The notes beneath the pieces were generated by a model. The model was not told the DNA's origin. It worked only from the letters and a program-made list of their open reading frames with translations, and ran no database searches. Position numbers and translations under genes: made by a program. From Bacteroidales bacterium (GTDB lineage Bacteria; Bacteroidota; Bacteroidia; Bacteroidales; P3), in assembly GCA_017934545.1 (NCBI GenBank), contig JAGBJI010000001.1, forward strand, positions 1 through 64,000: a DNA stretch of 64,000 nt, in the 5' to 3' direction. Of the stretch, positions 36,946 through 46,620 are shown piece by piece. Position 1 is the first letter of the stretch. The number at the start of each line of letters is the position of its first letter.

Positions 36946-37782
36946 ATGGAGAAAATTTTGCAATTAAAAGCGGTATTGGACGGTTGCGATGCCGTAATAA
37001 TAGGAGCGGGGAGCGGTCTTTCGGCGTCTGCGGGTTATGAATATGCAGGTGCGAAGTTTGAAGAAGATTTTAAAGATTTTATTGATAAGTACGGCTTTAC
37101 CGATTTGTACAGTGCTAGTTTTTTTGAGTTCACAGACCAAAGGGAAAAGTGGGCGTTTTGGTCGCGGTTCATATATGCCAACCGTTATGTGATGCCTCCC
37201 AAGCCTGTGTACGCAAATCTTTTGCGTGCGGTGCAGGACAAAGACTATTTTGTCATAACTACCAATGTTGACCATGTGTTCCAACGCAGCGGATTTGACA
37301 AGCAAAGACTTTTTTACACGCAGGGCGATTACGGATTGTGGCAGTGTGCAACGCCTTGTCACAGCAAAACTTACGACAATGAAACCCAGGTGCTTCAAAT
37401 GCTAAAAGAACAACGCTCAATGCAGATACCCGAAGAACTTGTTCCGCATTGTCCCGTTTGCAACGGCATGATGGAAGCCAATTTGCGTAAAGACGGAACC
37501 TTTGTACAGGACGAAGGGTGGTACAGGGCGTCACAGCGTTATACTGATTTTCTGCACAACCACTCCGAAGGCAAGGTTGTTTACTTGGATTTGGGGTCGG
37601 GCATGAATACTCCCGCAATATTCAAGTATCCTTTTATGCAGATGACACTTGCCAACAGTCAGGCAACGTATGTAAGTATAAATAAAGGACAGAATTTTAC
37701 CGCAAGGGAAATCAGTCAAAGAAGCATTTTGATTGACGGAGATATAGGAGAAGTTTTGGAAAAATTGCTTGCAGTGGAATAA
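36946..37782 (+). CDS. class M-like sirtuin (SirTM), probable protein ADP-ribosyltransferase
   Basis: 278 residues. NAD-binding GAGSGLSASAG (20-30), TTNVDHVFQRSG (105-116) with Asn107 and Asp109, and a zinc site of Cys134, Cys138, Cys169 and Cys172. At the place of the usual catalytic His the motif is YTQGDYG (Gln126). From memory, a Gln there and the segments around LWQC and TYDNE mark the SirTM class, which ADP-ribosylates proteins rather than deacylating them. The paired hydrolase would be the Zn-macrodomain at 22107-22889. No lipoyl carrier gene is adjacent. It is upstream of rnfA by about 100 bp with a -7 box between, so probably a separate unit. Confidence 0.85.
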   Translation: MEKILQLKAVLDGCDAVIIGAGSGLSASAGYEYAGAKFEEDFKDFIDKYGFTDLYSASFFEFTDQREKWAFWSRFIYANRYVMPPKPVYANLLRAVQDKDYFVITTNVDHVFQRSGFDKQRLFYTQGDYGLWQCATPCHSKTYDNETQVLQMLKEQRSMQIPEELVPHCPVCNGMMEANLRKDGTFVQDEGWYRASQRYTDFLHNHSEGKVVYLDLGSGMNTPAIFKYPFMQMTLANSQATYVSINKGQNFTAREISQRSILIDGDIGEVLEKLLAVE

Positions 37783-37821
37783 AAAATGCAAATAAATTTC
37801 GTTCGGTACGGTTATTTTTCT

Positions 37822-37829
37822 TAAATTTG
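37822..37829 (+). promoter_or_regulatory. -7 box TAAATTTG for rnfA
   Basis: Matches TAnnTTTG and lies about 50 bases before the rnfA ATG, suggesting rnfA has its own promoter. No good -33 was found. Confidence 0.4.
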
Positions 37830-37879
37830 CAATTTGATTGAAATTTGAACATAAAAAAATCTTAAAAACAGATAAAACG

Positions 37880-38458
37880 ATGGAATATTTGAAGCTTTTT
37901 GTATTTGCTGTATTCGTTAGCAATGTAGTCCTTTCACAGTTTTTGGGAATATGTCCTTTCTTGGGCGTTTCAACCAAAGTAAGTACGGCATCGGGAATGG
38001 GAATGGCAGTGGTGTTTGTTATGGCAATAGCCACGTTGGTGACATTTCTTATCCAGCATTGTATACTGAACCCGTTGGGATTGGAATTTTTGCAGACCAT
38101 TATGTTTATTTTGGTCATTGCGGCATTGGTTCAAATGGTTGAGATTATACTTAAAAAGATTTCTCCCGCACTTTATCAGGCGTTGGGAGTGTTTTTGCCG
38201 TTGATAACCACCAACTGTGCGGTTTTGGGAGTTGCAATACTTGTAATACAAAAAGATTTCAATCTTTTGCAGGGCTTGGTTTATTCAATCAGCATAGCCT
38301 TGGGCTTCACGCTTGCGTTGGTTTTGTTCGCAGGTATCAGGGAACATTTGGAGTTGACGGGCGTTCCCAAAGGCGTTAAAGGCACTCCGATAGCATTGAT
38401 AAGTGCAGGAATATTGGCAATGGCGTTTATGGGATTTGCAGGATTGGTTAAAATCTGA
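37880..38458 (+). CDS. rnfA: RnfA-type electron-transport complex subunit (orphan)
   Basis: 192 residues from the ATG at 37880, with six membrane helices. Typical RnfA blocks: SQFLGICPFLGVS near the N-terminus with the conserved Cys, and LPLITTNCAVLGVA with the second Cys; these coordinate an intramembrane iron-sulfur centre in Rnf/Nqr complexes. RnfA is one of two homologous core subunits of the ferredoxin:NAD+ ion pump and is usually the last gene of rnfBCDGEA. None of the others is nearby, which is unusual. Its neighbours are a sirtuin and a small unknown gene. Confidence 0.93.
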   Translation: MEYLKLFVFAVFVSNVVLSQFLGICPFLGVSTKVSTASGMGMAVVFVMAIATLVTFLIQHCILNPLGLEFLQTIMFILVIAALVQMVEIILKKISPALYQALGVFLPLITTNCAVLGVAILVIQKDFNLLQGLVYSISIALGFTLALVLFAGIREHLELTGVPKGVKGTPIALISAGILAMAFMGFAGLVKI

Positions 38459-38473
38459 TAAAAACTTTTTGTT

Positions 38474-38836
38474 ATGATTGATAAATCCGCAAACAAACGT
38501 TTGAACAAAGGGCTTAACGCTAAAAAACGCAAACCCTCTTGGTTTGCACGCTATTCCCGCAAAAAATTAGTGGAGAAAATATGCACTGCGTTGAGAAACG
38601 AAGGCGTTAAAAAGGCGTGGGCTCATGAAGAATTTGTGTCGGCAGTGGAGAAAAAACCGCAAACCATAGTGGTTTATACGGAATTTGATGCCTCAAGTGC
38701 CGAAGGTATTGCCAATACGGTGGACGGCAAGATGGATACGTACTTTACAAAGTACAAAGTAAACATAATTGACGTCAAGTCTTTGCTGCCTGCCATCAAG
38801 GAATCGGTATTCAAAGAATTGGTTCAGATTATTTAA
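38474..38836 (+). CDS. hypothetical protein, 120 aa
   Basis: It starts 16 bp after rnfA. The N-terminus is very basic (KSANKRLNKGLNAKKRKPSW), followed by a mixed helix/strand body (TIVVYTEFDA, then YKVNIIDVKSLLPAIKESVF). The last part loosely recalls the end of minimal nucleotidyltransferases, but the GSxARG motif is absent. The 3' end overlaps the convergent glycosyltransferase by 8 bases. No function is assigned. Confidence 0.6.
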   Translation: MIDKSANKRLNKGLNAKKRKPSWFARYSRKKLVEKICTALRNEGVKKAWAHEEFVSAVEKKPQTIVVYTEFDASSAEGIANTVDGKMDTYFTKYKVNIIDVKSLLPAIKESVFKELVQII

Positions 38837-39596
38837 GTTTCTTTTCCAGTATTTTTGCAACGGTGAAGTATTGATATTGGGCTTCCATGTGGGCTTTGAT
38901 AAATCCTCTTATGCCGTGCATGAATCCTTTTTGCAGTATGTAACTGCGGAAAAAGTACCAAAACGGACGGTAAAACAATGCCCATGCTCCGAAGTTACGG
39001 TCTTGTTTCTTTTCAACCTCGTTGTCGGTGTATCGGTTCAGTTTTTCCAACCTGTCATGCAGGTATTCTTCTGCCAAATGCAAGAAAATAGCGTTGTCAA
39101 TAGTCAACGGAATTTTCTCCGTGCGGCCTTTTACCTGCGGAATACTGTGAATCACTTCAGGCCAAAAGGTTTTTTCTTTGTTGAAAAACCGTAACTGCCA
39201 ATCGTCAACCGACTCTTCAATATATTTTCCCATGAATTTGTTTTTTCTTCTTATAAACAATCCGTCGGGACAATCGGTTTTGACGCATTGGTAAAGATAA
39301 TCTTTCAGTTCTTTTGTCACAATCTCGTCAGCGTCAACAACAAGTACGTATTTGTAACGGGCGTTTTGCAGGGCAAAATTGCGTGCATGCTCCACTATAT
39401 TGTACTTTTTGCGGGGAAAAGTCACCGTATCGCACCCGTATTTTTGTGCAACGGCAAGGGTGGAGTCCGTACTCTCCATATCGCAGATGAGTATTTGGTC
39501 AAAATCTTTTACGGCTTGCAGAACCTTTTCCAAGTATTGTTCTGCATTGTATGTGTTTATAACAACCGATATTTTATACGGGGTATTGTCAGTCAT
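38829..39596 (-). CDS. family 2 glycosyltransferase (WaaE/KdtX-like)
   Basis: 255 residues. GT-A fold with ISVVINTYNAEQYL, ILICDMESTDST, and the metal site VVDADEIV; a C-terminal helical part follows. The pattern resembles small LPS-core glucosyltransferases of the WaaE group. It overlaps the upstream O-antigen ligase gene by 8 bases and belongs to the leftward clpP-TlpA-lpxD-ligase block, which fits a role in LPS core assembly. Confidence 0.88.
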   Translation of the reverse strand: MTDNTPYKISVVINTYNAEQYLEKVLQAVKDFDQILICDMESTDSTLAVAQKYGCDTVTFPRKKYNIVEHARNFALQNARYKYVLVVDADEIVTKELKDYLYQCVKTDCPDGLFIRRKNKFMGKYIEESVDDWQLRFFNKEKTFWPEVIHSIPQVKGRTEKIPLTIDNAIFLHLAEEYLHDRLEKLNRYTDNEVEKKQDRNFGAWALFYRPFWYFFRSYILQKGFMHGIRGFIKAHMEAQYQYFTVAKILEKKLK

Positions 39597-41253
39597 GGTT
39601 TTGTTGAACGTACTTACGGTTTAAACAGAAAAAAGACATGAACGAAGAGATGAAAGTCATACCTTCGTAAGATTCAAAACTGCTTTCGGCAAACATCCAA
39701 CACAAAGCGATGATGAAAAAAGCGAGGAATGTGCCGTTGTAAAAAAGTTTCATCTTTACAGACAGGTAGAATACATATATCAACATCACAATCAAGCCCA
39801 AAATACCGAACGCTGCCATGGAATAAATGAACTGATTGTGGGGATTGCAAAACGTTGTACACAGTTCGGGGTGGGTTTTGATGACGGGTTTTACCAATTC
39901 GTCTTTTGTATCTCCCGTACCCGTACCTATTAATATATGTTGTTTGATAACGGAAAAGGCATTCTTGGACCAAAAATAGCGTTGTATGACGGACATATCG
40001 TCAACTTCGTGTGTGCGGAAGTAACGTTCGAATTCATAGAACGTTTGATATAATCTGGGTTTTAGTGAAAACCGTTGGGCATAAATATAATTGGAATAGC
40101 CTTTTTTAATGTTTAGGATGTCTTTTTCATTCAGTGACATTACTCCGTTGTAATCTTTTTTCAGTCCTTTGGAGTTTAAGTACCGCAGAAGTATTGTGTG
40201 GTATTTGTAATTCTCATTTCCCTGTCTGCCTTCGCAATATTCGTCTGCGTCCATTCCCGTCAGCTCTTTCCAAGCTTCGGCCATCTCCTGCGGACAGCAA
40301 TACGAAGCTACGTAGTATCCGTTTTCAATAAATTTACTCTTAGGTTCAATGTAATGGTTTCCCTTTGCGGTTAATTGTCCTACGCTTGCGTAAAGATTTT
40401 CTTTGGGTGTGAAATAATTGTTGTACTGTCTGTAAATCCAATAACCGCCTGCACATACGGCAATAAGCGAAAGGGCGATGACAAGAGCGGAAAGGGTTTT
40501 GTTGAATTGTCTTAACAGAATCACAACTCCCAAAGCCGCCGAAATCAAAAGTGTGATTATTCCGCTGACAAGTTGTGCGGTGAAAAGATAAAGGCAGAAC
40601 AACGCTATAAGCAATGCAGTGCAGATATTAAAGCGTTTGTTTCTTGCCGTGTGAACTGCCATTATTGATACGGCAAAGCAAATGTTAAGAGCGAAAGATA
40701 TATTGCGTGCAGTGGGGATAAGCAAGCGTGTGTTTGCATACGGGTTTACCATGTAATGAATGAATCCCCACAGAATTCCGATAAGCAAAGCCGCAATATA
40801 AAACACCGTAACCAATCTTACGCCCTGCGGTTTCAGCCCCGCAGTAGCGGCAAAGAACAACGGAATAATCAGAAACGGCAGTTTGTGGTTGAGTTCGAAC
40901 AATCCTCCGGCAATGTTTTGCGTCCACAGCATACCTATTATATTTAGCAAATAGACGGATGTAAGACACAAAAGTACGGGCAGTGAGTTTTTAATATTGT
41001 TTAGTGTGTTTTTTCTGTTACCTATAAATAATATTCTCACCGTCATCATTATCAGCGACAGCGTAAACACAAACGGAGAGTACAGAATGCCGCTTATAAG
41101 CATTATGCAGCACACTGCATCAGTCCAATCGCAGAAATCAAAACTGCGTAATGCGTTTTTCAGTTCACTGATACTGTTATCCGTTTTGCTTGGAATGGTT
41201 TTCAAGTTCGCGTAATCTTTTTTCCATCTCGGGAAGTTTCTTAAACAAAGCAT
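39589..41253 (-). CDS. O-antigen ligase/WaaL-family membrane protein
   Basis: Up to 554 residues with about a dozen membrane helices and a large periplasmic loop (about residues 275-440). The late block [20 protein letters not shown] (NPHN and the following helix) is typical of O-antigen ligases, which move finished polymer from undecaprenyl diphosphate to lipid A-core. The first ATG (41253) lies 77 bases inside lpxD; a TTG at 41205 would shorten this overlap and lose only 16 soluble residues. It is coupled to lpxD and to the GT2 gene. Confidence 0.85.
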   Translation of the reverse strand: MLCLRNFPRWKKDYANLKTIPSKTDNSISELKNALRSFDFCDWTDAVCCIMLISGILYSPFVFTLSLIMMTVRILFIGNRKNTLNNIKNSLPVLLCLTSVYLLNIIGMLWTQNIAGGLFELNHKLPFLIIPLFFAATAGLKPQGVRLVTVFYIAALLIGILWGFIHYMVNPYANTRLLIPTARNISFALNICFAVSIMAVHTARNKRFNICTALLIALFCLYLFTAQLVSGIITLLISAALGVVILLRQFNKTLSALVIALSLIAVCAGGYWIYRQYNNYFTPKENLYASVGQLTAKGNHYIEPKSKFIENGYYVASYCCPQEMAEAWKELTGMDADEYCEGRQGNENYKYHTILLRYLNSKGLKKDYNGVMSLNEKDILNIKKGYSNYIYAQRFSLKPRLYQTFYEFERYFRTHEVDDMSVIQRYFWSKNAFSVIKQHILIGTGTGDTKDELVKPVIKTHPELCTTFCNPHNQFIYSMAAFGILGLIVMLIYVFYLSVKMKLFYNGTFLAFFIIALCWMFAESSFESYEGMTFISSFMSFFCLNRKYVQQNHD

Positions 41254-42205
41254 AGGCCCTCATCCACTCTTTAGGGTTTATGGCCGGAGAGCCGAACAAT
41301 CTGCTTGCGTCAGGGGTGTTGCTCATTACACCGCTTTGCGCCCCAATCTGAACGTTGTCGCCTATGGTTATATGGCCTGCAAATCCTACCTGACCGCCTA
41401 TGAAACAGTTGCTACCTATGGCAGTGCTGCCCGCTGCACCCGTTTGTGCGGAAATGACGGTGGAGCGTCCGATAGTTACGTTGTGGGCTATTTGACATAA
41501 GTTGTCAATCTTAGTTCCCTCTTCAATAACAGTGGAACCCATAGTGGAGCGGTCTATACATGTGTTCGCCCCAATCTCAACATTGTCCTTTATGATAACG
41601 TTTCCCGTCTGCGGAATCTTTTTAAAACTTCCGTCTTCAAGCGGTGCAAAGCCGAAACCGTCCGCTCCGATGACTGCACCCGAATGAATGATACAGTTGT
41701 CGCCGATTGTAACGTCGTGGTATATCTTCACACCTGCGTAAACGGTCACATTGCTGCCTATTTTTACGTTTTCGCCGATGTATACCTGTGGATATATTTT
41801 GCTGTTGTCACCGATAACGGAATCTTTTTCCGCAACGGTAAAATCCCCGATGTAAACGTTCTGACCCAAAGTGGCATTTTCGTGTACGGAAGCCTTGTCC
41901 GATATTCCCGTACGGTTGAAACGGTATTGGTTGTACAGCTCAAGCAAAGAGGCAAATGCACTGTAAGCGTCTTTAACCCTTACAAGCGTAGCCTGTACGG
42001 GCTTTTGGGCGGTGAAGTTTTCGTTTACCACCACAACCGATGCCTGTGTGGAATAAATATACGGTTCGTATTTGGGATTGGCCATAAAAGACAATCCCCC
42101 GTTAACACCTTCTTCTATACGGCAAACTTTGTTTACCTTGACCTTTTTATCGCCTTCCGTAGTTCCTTGCAGAAATTCCGCAATCTGTTCAGCACTAAAT
42201 TCCAT
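41177..42205 (-). CDS. lpxD: UDP-3-O-acylglucosamine N-acyltransferase
   Basis: 342 residues. It adds the second primary acyl chain in lipid A synthesis. An N-terminal uridine-binding domain (about 1-100) is followed by a long left-handed beta-helix of hexapeptide repeats (about 105-300), with the catalytic His in [10 protein letters not shown], and a short C-terminal helix. Its ATG shares one base with the TlpA stop codon (TAATG), so translation is coupled. Usual lipid A neighbours lpxA/lpxC are not here. Confidence 0.96.
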   Translation of the reverse strand: MEFSAEQIAEFLQGTTEGDKKVKVNKVCRIEEGVNGGLSFMANPKYEPYIYSTQASVVVVNENFTAQKPVQATLVRVKDAYSAFASLLELYNQYRFNRTGISDKASVHENATLGQNVYIGDFTVAEKDSVIGDNSKIYPQVYIGENVKIGSNVTVYAGVKIYHDVTIGDNCIIHSGAVIGADGFGFAPLEDGSFKKIPQTGNVIIKDNVEIGANTCIDRSTMGSTVIEEGTKIDNLCQIAHNVTIGRSTVISAQTGAAGSTAIGSNCFIGGQVGFAGHITIGDNVQIGAQSGVMSNTPDASRLFGSPAINPKEWMRAYALFKKLPEMEKRLRELENHSKQNG

Positions 42206-43305
42206 TATTTGTTAAGATATTCAGGGATAAATTGCTCCAATTTGTTTACTTCTATTCCTTTTTTCAATATTTTGCCGTCCTTGTCGGCTATCAATACATA
42301 AGGTATGTATTTGAAATTGTATCTTTGCGTCAGTTCGTTGCCGTCGCCCAAAAGACTTGTCCATTGAAACGGATTGCTTTTGATGTATTTCTGCCAATCG
42401 TTAGGGTTCATGTCAACGCTGATGCTCACCATTTCCAAACCTTTTGAGTGGTAACGGGCATACAATTCCTGTAAATGGGGAATAGCTTCCCTGCACGGCT
42501 TGCACCATGTAGCCCAAAAATCAATCAATACAAGTTTGCCTTTGTTGATGTCACGGTCGGTAACAGTGTTGCCGTCTTTGTCAACGGCGGAAAAAACAAG
42601 CGTGGAGGCCGTAGCCGCTCTTACCTTGCGGTCTTTGTATGCCGCAATCAAATAGTTCAGCCATACGTTGTCGCTTTTTGTTTCCGAAAGTTCTTCGCAA
42701 TATTTTAAAACAGGGTTGTTGTCATCTTCTATCATAGTCATTTCGCCTATTATTATAGAATAAACAAAACCTGTTTCGGGGTGACGCTCAATAAATTGTT
42801 TGTAAATGCCGACCTGTTTTTCGTAAGTCTGAACGGCGTTGTTGTTTGACGACAACTCCATGAACGAATCGTTGACTTGCTGCCAAAACTGCGAGAATTC
42901 TTCGGCGTATTTACTGCCGCTGTAAGACACTTTGAGCGGAGATTTTTTGTTCAGATAATCATTTACCCCGTCAATGTGCAGGGTTACGGTTTTGCCTTTC
43001 TCAACGGCAAGCGGCAGATTGCATGCAAATTGACGCTCTTGGTTGATTATGGTAACCGAACATTCCTTAATTTTGCCTTTGAAATCGGAAGAATCAAGTT
43101 TTATCTCGCACCTGCCGTTTTTTATAACCGCATGTGCCAATTCTTCCTGCGTGCCTGCGTTAATCATGTCAGGGTCTGCATAGACTATGTATACATCGCC
43201 TTTTTCCAATTCGGGTATTTCAATGACAACCCCTTTCTTTGCTCCGCACGAACAAAACACAAGTCCGAAAAACGCAAAGATTACGGCAAACAATGTCTTT
43301 TTCAT
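42205..43305 (-). CDS. TlpA-type thiol-disulfide lipoprotein with DUF4369-like N-terminus
   Basis: 366 residues. Signal peptide with lipobox-like FCSC (Cys20), so probably a membrane-anchored periplasmic lipoprotein. An N-terminal beta-rich DUF4369-like domain (about 28-120), a helical middle, and a C-terminal thioredoxin domain with ATWCKPC (about 270) and cis-Pro region YIPYVLIAD. It should reduce or exchange disulfides of envelope proteins. It lies 5 bp after clpP and overlaps lpxD by one base. Confidence 0.9.
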   Translation of the reverse strand: MKKTLFAVIFAFFGLVFCSCGAKKGVVIEIPELEKGDVYIVYADPDMINAGTQEELAHAVIKNGRCEIKLDSSDFKGKIKECSVTIINQERQFACNLPLAVEKGKTVTLHIDGVNDYLNKKSPLKVSYSGSKYAEEFSQFWQQVNDSFMELSSNNNAVQTYEKQVGIYKQFIERHPETGFVYSIIIGEMTMIEDDNNPVLKYCEELSETKSDNVWLNYLIAAYKDRKVRAATASTLVFSAVDKDGNTVTDRDINKGKLVLIDFWATWCKPCREAIPHLQELYARYHSKGLEMVSISVDMNPNDWQKYIKSNPFQWTSLLGDGNELTQRYNFKYIPYVLIADKDGKILKKGIEVNKLEQFIPEYLNK

Positions 43306-43310
43306 ACGTT

Positions 43311-43994
43311 TTATTTTTTACGGATAAGTATTTCGTCTATCATTCCGTATTCTTTGGCTTGGGTACTTGTCAACCAATGGTCCCTGTCGCCGTCCTGTTC
43401 AATCTTTTCGTATGGCTGTCCGCTGTGCTTTGAGATTATGGTATAGAGTTCTTTTTTTGTTTTAAGTATCTCTTCAACGGCAATAGCCATGTCCGAAGCC
43501 TGACCTTCGGCTCCTCCCATAGGTTGATGTATCATCACGCGTGAGTGTTCCAACGCCGAACGTTTTTTAGGAGCTCCCGCACACAGAAGAACGCTTGCCA
43601 TAGAGGCTGCAAGACCCGTACATATGGTTGCAACGTCGGGATTTATGTATTGCATGGTGTCGTATATGCCCAAACCTGCCTGAACATAGCCTCCGGGAGA
43701 GTTAAGATAAATCTGTATGTCGCTCACCGAGTCCGTGCTTTCCAAGAAAAGCAACTGTGCCTGTATGATATTGGCAACGTCATCGTCTATTGCAGTGCCT
43801 AAGAATATGATGCGGTCCATCATCAAACGTGAAAAAACGTCCATCTGTGCCACGTTCAACTGTCTTTCTTCTATGATGGTCGGGTTTATGTACGCACTTT
43901 TGGTGTTGAAATATTTGTTGTAACGCTCTAAAGTCAAAGAATTTATGTTTCTGCCTTTAGTTGCAAATGCCTGAAATTCTTTTCTGAAATCCAT
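43311..43994 (-). CDS. clpP: ATP-dependent Clp protease proteolytic subunit
   Basis: 227 residues from the ATG at 43994; an in-frame ATG far upstream at 44210 would run through the promoter and is rejected. Catalytic Ser131 in GLAASMAS and His156 in VMIHQPMGG are in place, with the usual oligomer contacts. It forms the barrel degraded into by ClpX or ClpA/C. Neither tig nor clpX is adjacent, unlike the common tig-clpP-clpX order; here it heads an envelope-gene block. Confidence 0.96.
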   Translation of the reverse strand: MDFRKEFQAFATKGRNINSLTLERYNKYFNTKSAYINPTIIEERQLNVAQMDVFSRLMMDRIIFLGTAIDDDVANIIQAQLLFLESTDSVSDIQIYLNSPGGYVQAGLGIYDTMQYINPDVATICTGLAASMASVLLCAGAPKKRSALEHSRVMIHQPMGGAEGQASDMAIAVEEILKTKKELYTIISKHSGQPYEKIEQDGDRDHWLTSTQAKEYGMIDEILIRKK

Positions 43995-44059
43995 GATTGT
44001 ATTGTTTTGTTTAAAATTTATAATTCTTACAATTGTCCGTTTTGCATTATAACGGAATG

Positions 44060-44067
44060 CAAAGATA
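44060..44067 (-). promoter_or_regulatory. -7 box TATCTTTG for clpP
   Basis: A perfect -7 box on the minus strand about 66 bases before the clpP ATG. No TTG is seen at the usual -33 distance. Confidence 0.5.
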
Positions 44068-44164
44068 CAATATTTTTTTATACTGTGTTTTTTTACTTGC
44101 CAAAGGTACTGAAAAATTGTACAAAAGGACGCTTTGTGCGGTTTTTGCGGCGTTTTATTGATAT

Positions 44165-44333
44165 TGTTTTCTGATTTTACACTAAAATAAATCACATTTT
44201 TATTATACATAAGTCACATTTTTACATGATAAAAGTCACATTTTTTATATACAAAAGTGTGATTTTTGTGTAATAAAAGTGTGACTTTTTTGTAATAAAA
44301 AACACATATTTTGAGTGGTGTTTTCAGAAAACA
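44165..44333. repeat. 22-bp periodic intergenic array 8 (TCACAT/GTGTGA, six units, TGTTTTCTGA arms)
   Basis: TCACAT at 44192, 44214 and 44236, then inverted GTGTGA at 44257 and 44279, then ACACAT at 44302: steps of 22, 22, 21, 22 and 23 bp. The arms TGTTTTCTGA (44165-44174) and TCAGAAAACA (44324-44333) are perfect inverted repeats. The three forward and two inverted units give the array an overall dyad. It lies between divergent genes. Confidence 0.92.
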
Positions 44334-44354
44334 AAAAAATAAAGCGTTAAACAA

Positions 44355-44383
44355 TTGCATTGCACTGAATTTTTGTATCTTTG
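44355..44383 (+). promoter_or_regulatory. promoter of the porin gene
   Basis: TTG (44355-44357), 18 bases, then TATCTTTG (44376-44383), about 50 bases before the ATG at 44435. Confidence 0.55.
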
Positions 44384-44434
44384 CAACTTAATTTTAAAAC
44401 GGTTTAATATATTTTAACAAAACAAAGAATAAAC

Positions 44435-45421
44435 ATGAAGAAACGTTTTTTAATGCTTGCAGCGTTTGCAATGGCTTGCTACGGAACCGTAAATGCACAA
44501 AACCTTGTAGATGAGATGTATTTCAACGCCAGAGGAAGTTTTGATTTTCATTCGGACAAGAACAAAGACACTAAAGGCGTATCGGGCGAATATTTTAACT
44601 TCAACATGCTCGGCACAATATCGGACAACTTGACTTACCGTGTGCGTCAGAGGCTGAACAAATCCATTACGTCGGACAACCCTTTGAATGCAACCGATTT
44701 TTTGTACTTCGATTGGAAACTGAACGACAAATGGTCGTTCGCATTCGGTAAACAAGAAATATTTATCGGCGGATATGAATACGATTATGCACCGATAGAC
44801 GTTTATTTCTATTCTGATTTTTGCAATACTTTGCCCGAATGCTATTCTTTTGCGGCAACGGCGTTTTACAACATTACCGACCGTCAGCAGTTGGTTCTGC
44901 AGGTAAGTAATTCACCTTACTTCGGAGGATTTTCAAATGAACTGTCATACAATTTAGCATGGTTCGGCCGTATCGCTCCTTGGTGGGAAACCATTTGGTC
45001 GGTCAACGAAGCGGAATTCCAAGACGGAAAGTTTATGAACTATATAGCATTGGGTAACCAGTTTTTGTTGGGTGATTTTACCGTTGACGTGGATTTTATG
45101 AACCAATATTGCAGCGATTACGACGATTTTCTGTTTACCGATTGGAATATTGTGGGTAAAGTCAACTACAAATACAAAGACTTCAATTTCTTTGTTAAAG
45201 GAGGATACGACAAAACCCCTGTCAATGCACCGTTGTGGGCGTTGTCGTCTGCGGTTTACGACGGCGAATATTCTTATTTCGGAGGCGGATTTGAATATTT
45301 CCCTTTGAAAAATAAGGATTTGAGATTGCATGCAGTTTATTATTGGGAAGACAAAAATGAAGGCAGACACAACGTAAGCATAGGTGCTACTTGGATGATG
45401 AACGTTATAAAGAAAAAATAA
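44435..45421 (+). CDS. OprP/OprO-type outer-membrane porin
   Basis: 328 residues. The signal peptide ends at VNA with Gln next. The mature part is a run of amphipathic strands with aromatic girdles (for example YFNFNMLGTISDNLTYRVRQ and FAFGKQEIFIGGYE), as in the phosphate-selective porin family, ending in a charged MMNVIKKK rather than a plain aromatic residue. The substrate is unknown. A Gate-type inner-membrane transporter starts 18 bp downstream, so the two likely form an uptake pair. Confidence 0.82.
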   Translation: MKKRFLMLAAFAMACYGTVNAQNLVDEMYFNARGSFDFHSDKNKDTKGVSGEYFNFNMLGTISDNLTYRVRQRLNKSITSDNPLNATDFLYFDWKLNDKWSFAFGKQEIFIGGYEYDYAPIDVYFYSDFCNTLPECYSFAATAFYNITDRQQLVLQVSNSPYFGGFSNELSYNLAWFGRIAPWWETIWSVNEAEFQDGKFMNYIALGNQFLLGDFTVDVDFMNQYCSDYDDFLFTDWNIVGKVNYKYKDFNFFVKGGYDKTPVNAPLWALSSAVYDGEYSYFGGGFEYFPLKNKDLRLHAVYYWEDKNEGRHNVSIGATWMMNVIKKK

Positions 45422-45439
45422 CAAACATTGTTTTTGGTT

Positions 45440-46600
45440 ATGGCAAAAAGTAAATTGAAACCCTCGCAGAGAATAATCATTGAAGCGATTGTATTTCTTG
45501 CTGTTCTGATAGGCTGCGGTTGCGTTTTGGGACACCGTATGGGTACTGCCAACATGCTTAACACCATTATGAACACGGCACACAGTCTGTTGATGAACAC
45601 TTGTTTTTATCTTATGGGTATAACCGTGTTGACCGGAGCGTTGAGCAAACTGTTTGCAGAGTTCGGTGTGGTCAATTTGTTGGAGAAAGTATTGCGGCCG
45701 TTGATGAAACCCTTGTACAATCTTCCGGGTGTTGCGGCATTGGGCGGCGTTATGACCTTTCTTTCCGACAATCCGGCAATCATAGCATTAAGTAAGGATA
45801 AACGTTTTGCTTCTTACTTCAAAAAATATCAACTTATATCGTTGACCAACTTCGGAACGGCATTCGGTATGGGCTTTATTGTAATCATTACAATGATAGG
45901 TTACGGCCATGCAGACGGAGCCGTGATAGGATTTATAGGTGCCATATGCGGCTCGGTTATCTCCACCCGTTTGATGCAACGCTTTTTGTTGAAGAAATAT
46001 CCTGAGTTGCAACAACCCGTTTCGCAACTTACACCGCAGGAAGTGGAACAGGAGGAATTGATTGCAGAAAGCAACGAAAGTACTTTCATGCGTTTTTTGA
46101 ATGCTTTGCTTGACGGCGGTAAGAACGGCGTGGAATTGGGTTTGGCTATCATACCCGGAGTTTTGATTATCACAACTATGGTCATCATGGTCACTTTCGG
46201 AGCCGACCCGGCGACGGGTACGTATACCGGAGGGGCTACGCAGGGCGTTCCTATCTTGCCTTGGTTGGCCGAAAAGGTACATTGGATATTTGAATGGTTG
46301 TTCGGATTCAATCATATGGAGTTGATAGCCTTTCCGATGACGGCATTGGGTTCGGTAGGTGCTGCATTGGGTTTGGCAAAGACATTTTTTGAGAGCGGAT
46401 TTTTTGACGGCAACGCCGTAGCGGTTTGTACTGCCATAGGCATGTGCTGGTCGGGTTTTCTTTCAACCCATACCGCCATGTTGGATTCTTTGGGTTACCG
46501 CAAATGTATATCCAAAGCATTGCTTGCACACACCATTGCGGGTCTGTGTGCGGGCGTTATAGCACATTTTGTTTATTTAGCCGTTACGGTTATCTTTTAA
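45440..46600 (+). CDS. Gate-domain (nucleoside-recognition-like) membrane protein
   Basis: 386 residues from the ATG at 45440, about nine membrane helices. Two Gate-type helix hairpins are visible (LTGALSKLFAEFGVVNLLEKVLRP with LSDNPAIIALS; and MTALGSVGAALGLAKTF with CWSGFLSTHTAMLDS). It resembles SpmA/NupC-like and CD0519-type membrane proteins. The transported compound is unknown. It follows the porin by 18 bp. A hairpin terminator separates it from mtnN. Confidence 0.75.
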   Translation: MAKSKLKPSQRIIIEAIVFLAVLIGCGCVLGHRMGTANMLNTIMNTAHSLLMNTCFYLMGITVLTGALSKLFAEFGVVNLLEKVLRPLMKPLYNLPGVAALGGVMTFLSDNPAIIALSKDKRFASYFKKYQLISLTNFGTAFGMGFIVIITMIGYGHADGAVIGFIGAICGSVISTRLMQRFLLKKYPELQQPVSQLTPQEVEQEELIAESNESTFMRFLNALLDGGKNGVELGLAIIPGVLIITTMVIMVTFGADPATGTYTGGATQGVPILPWLAEKVHWIFEWLFGFNHMELIAFPMTALGSVGAALGLAKTFFESGFFDGNAVAVCTAIGMCWSGFLSTHTAMLDSLGYRKCISKALLAHTIAGLCAGVIAHFVYLAVTVIF

Positions 46601-46620
46601 TTCATTAAAATAATATGCAG

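Larger units (their letters stand above)
43995..44434. other. divergent spacer between clpP and the porin gene
   Basis: 440 bp with the clpP -7 box, array 8 (44165-44333) and the porin promoter. No gene is supported. Confidence 0.6.

Noticed and set aside
38474-38836. Minimal nucleotidyltransferase toxin-antitoxin partner
   Set aside because: The nucleotidyltransferase GSxARG motif is missing and no HEPN partner is adjacent.
43995-44210. Longer clpP starting at 44210
   Set aside because: The extension would run through the clpP -7 box and adds 72 residues not found in ClpP proteins.
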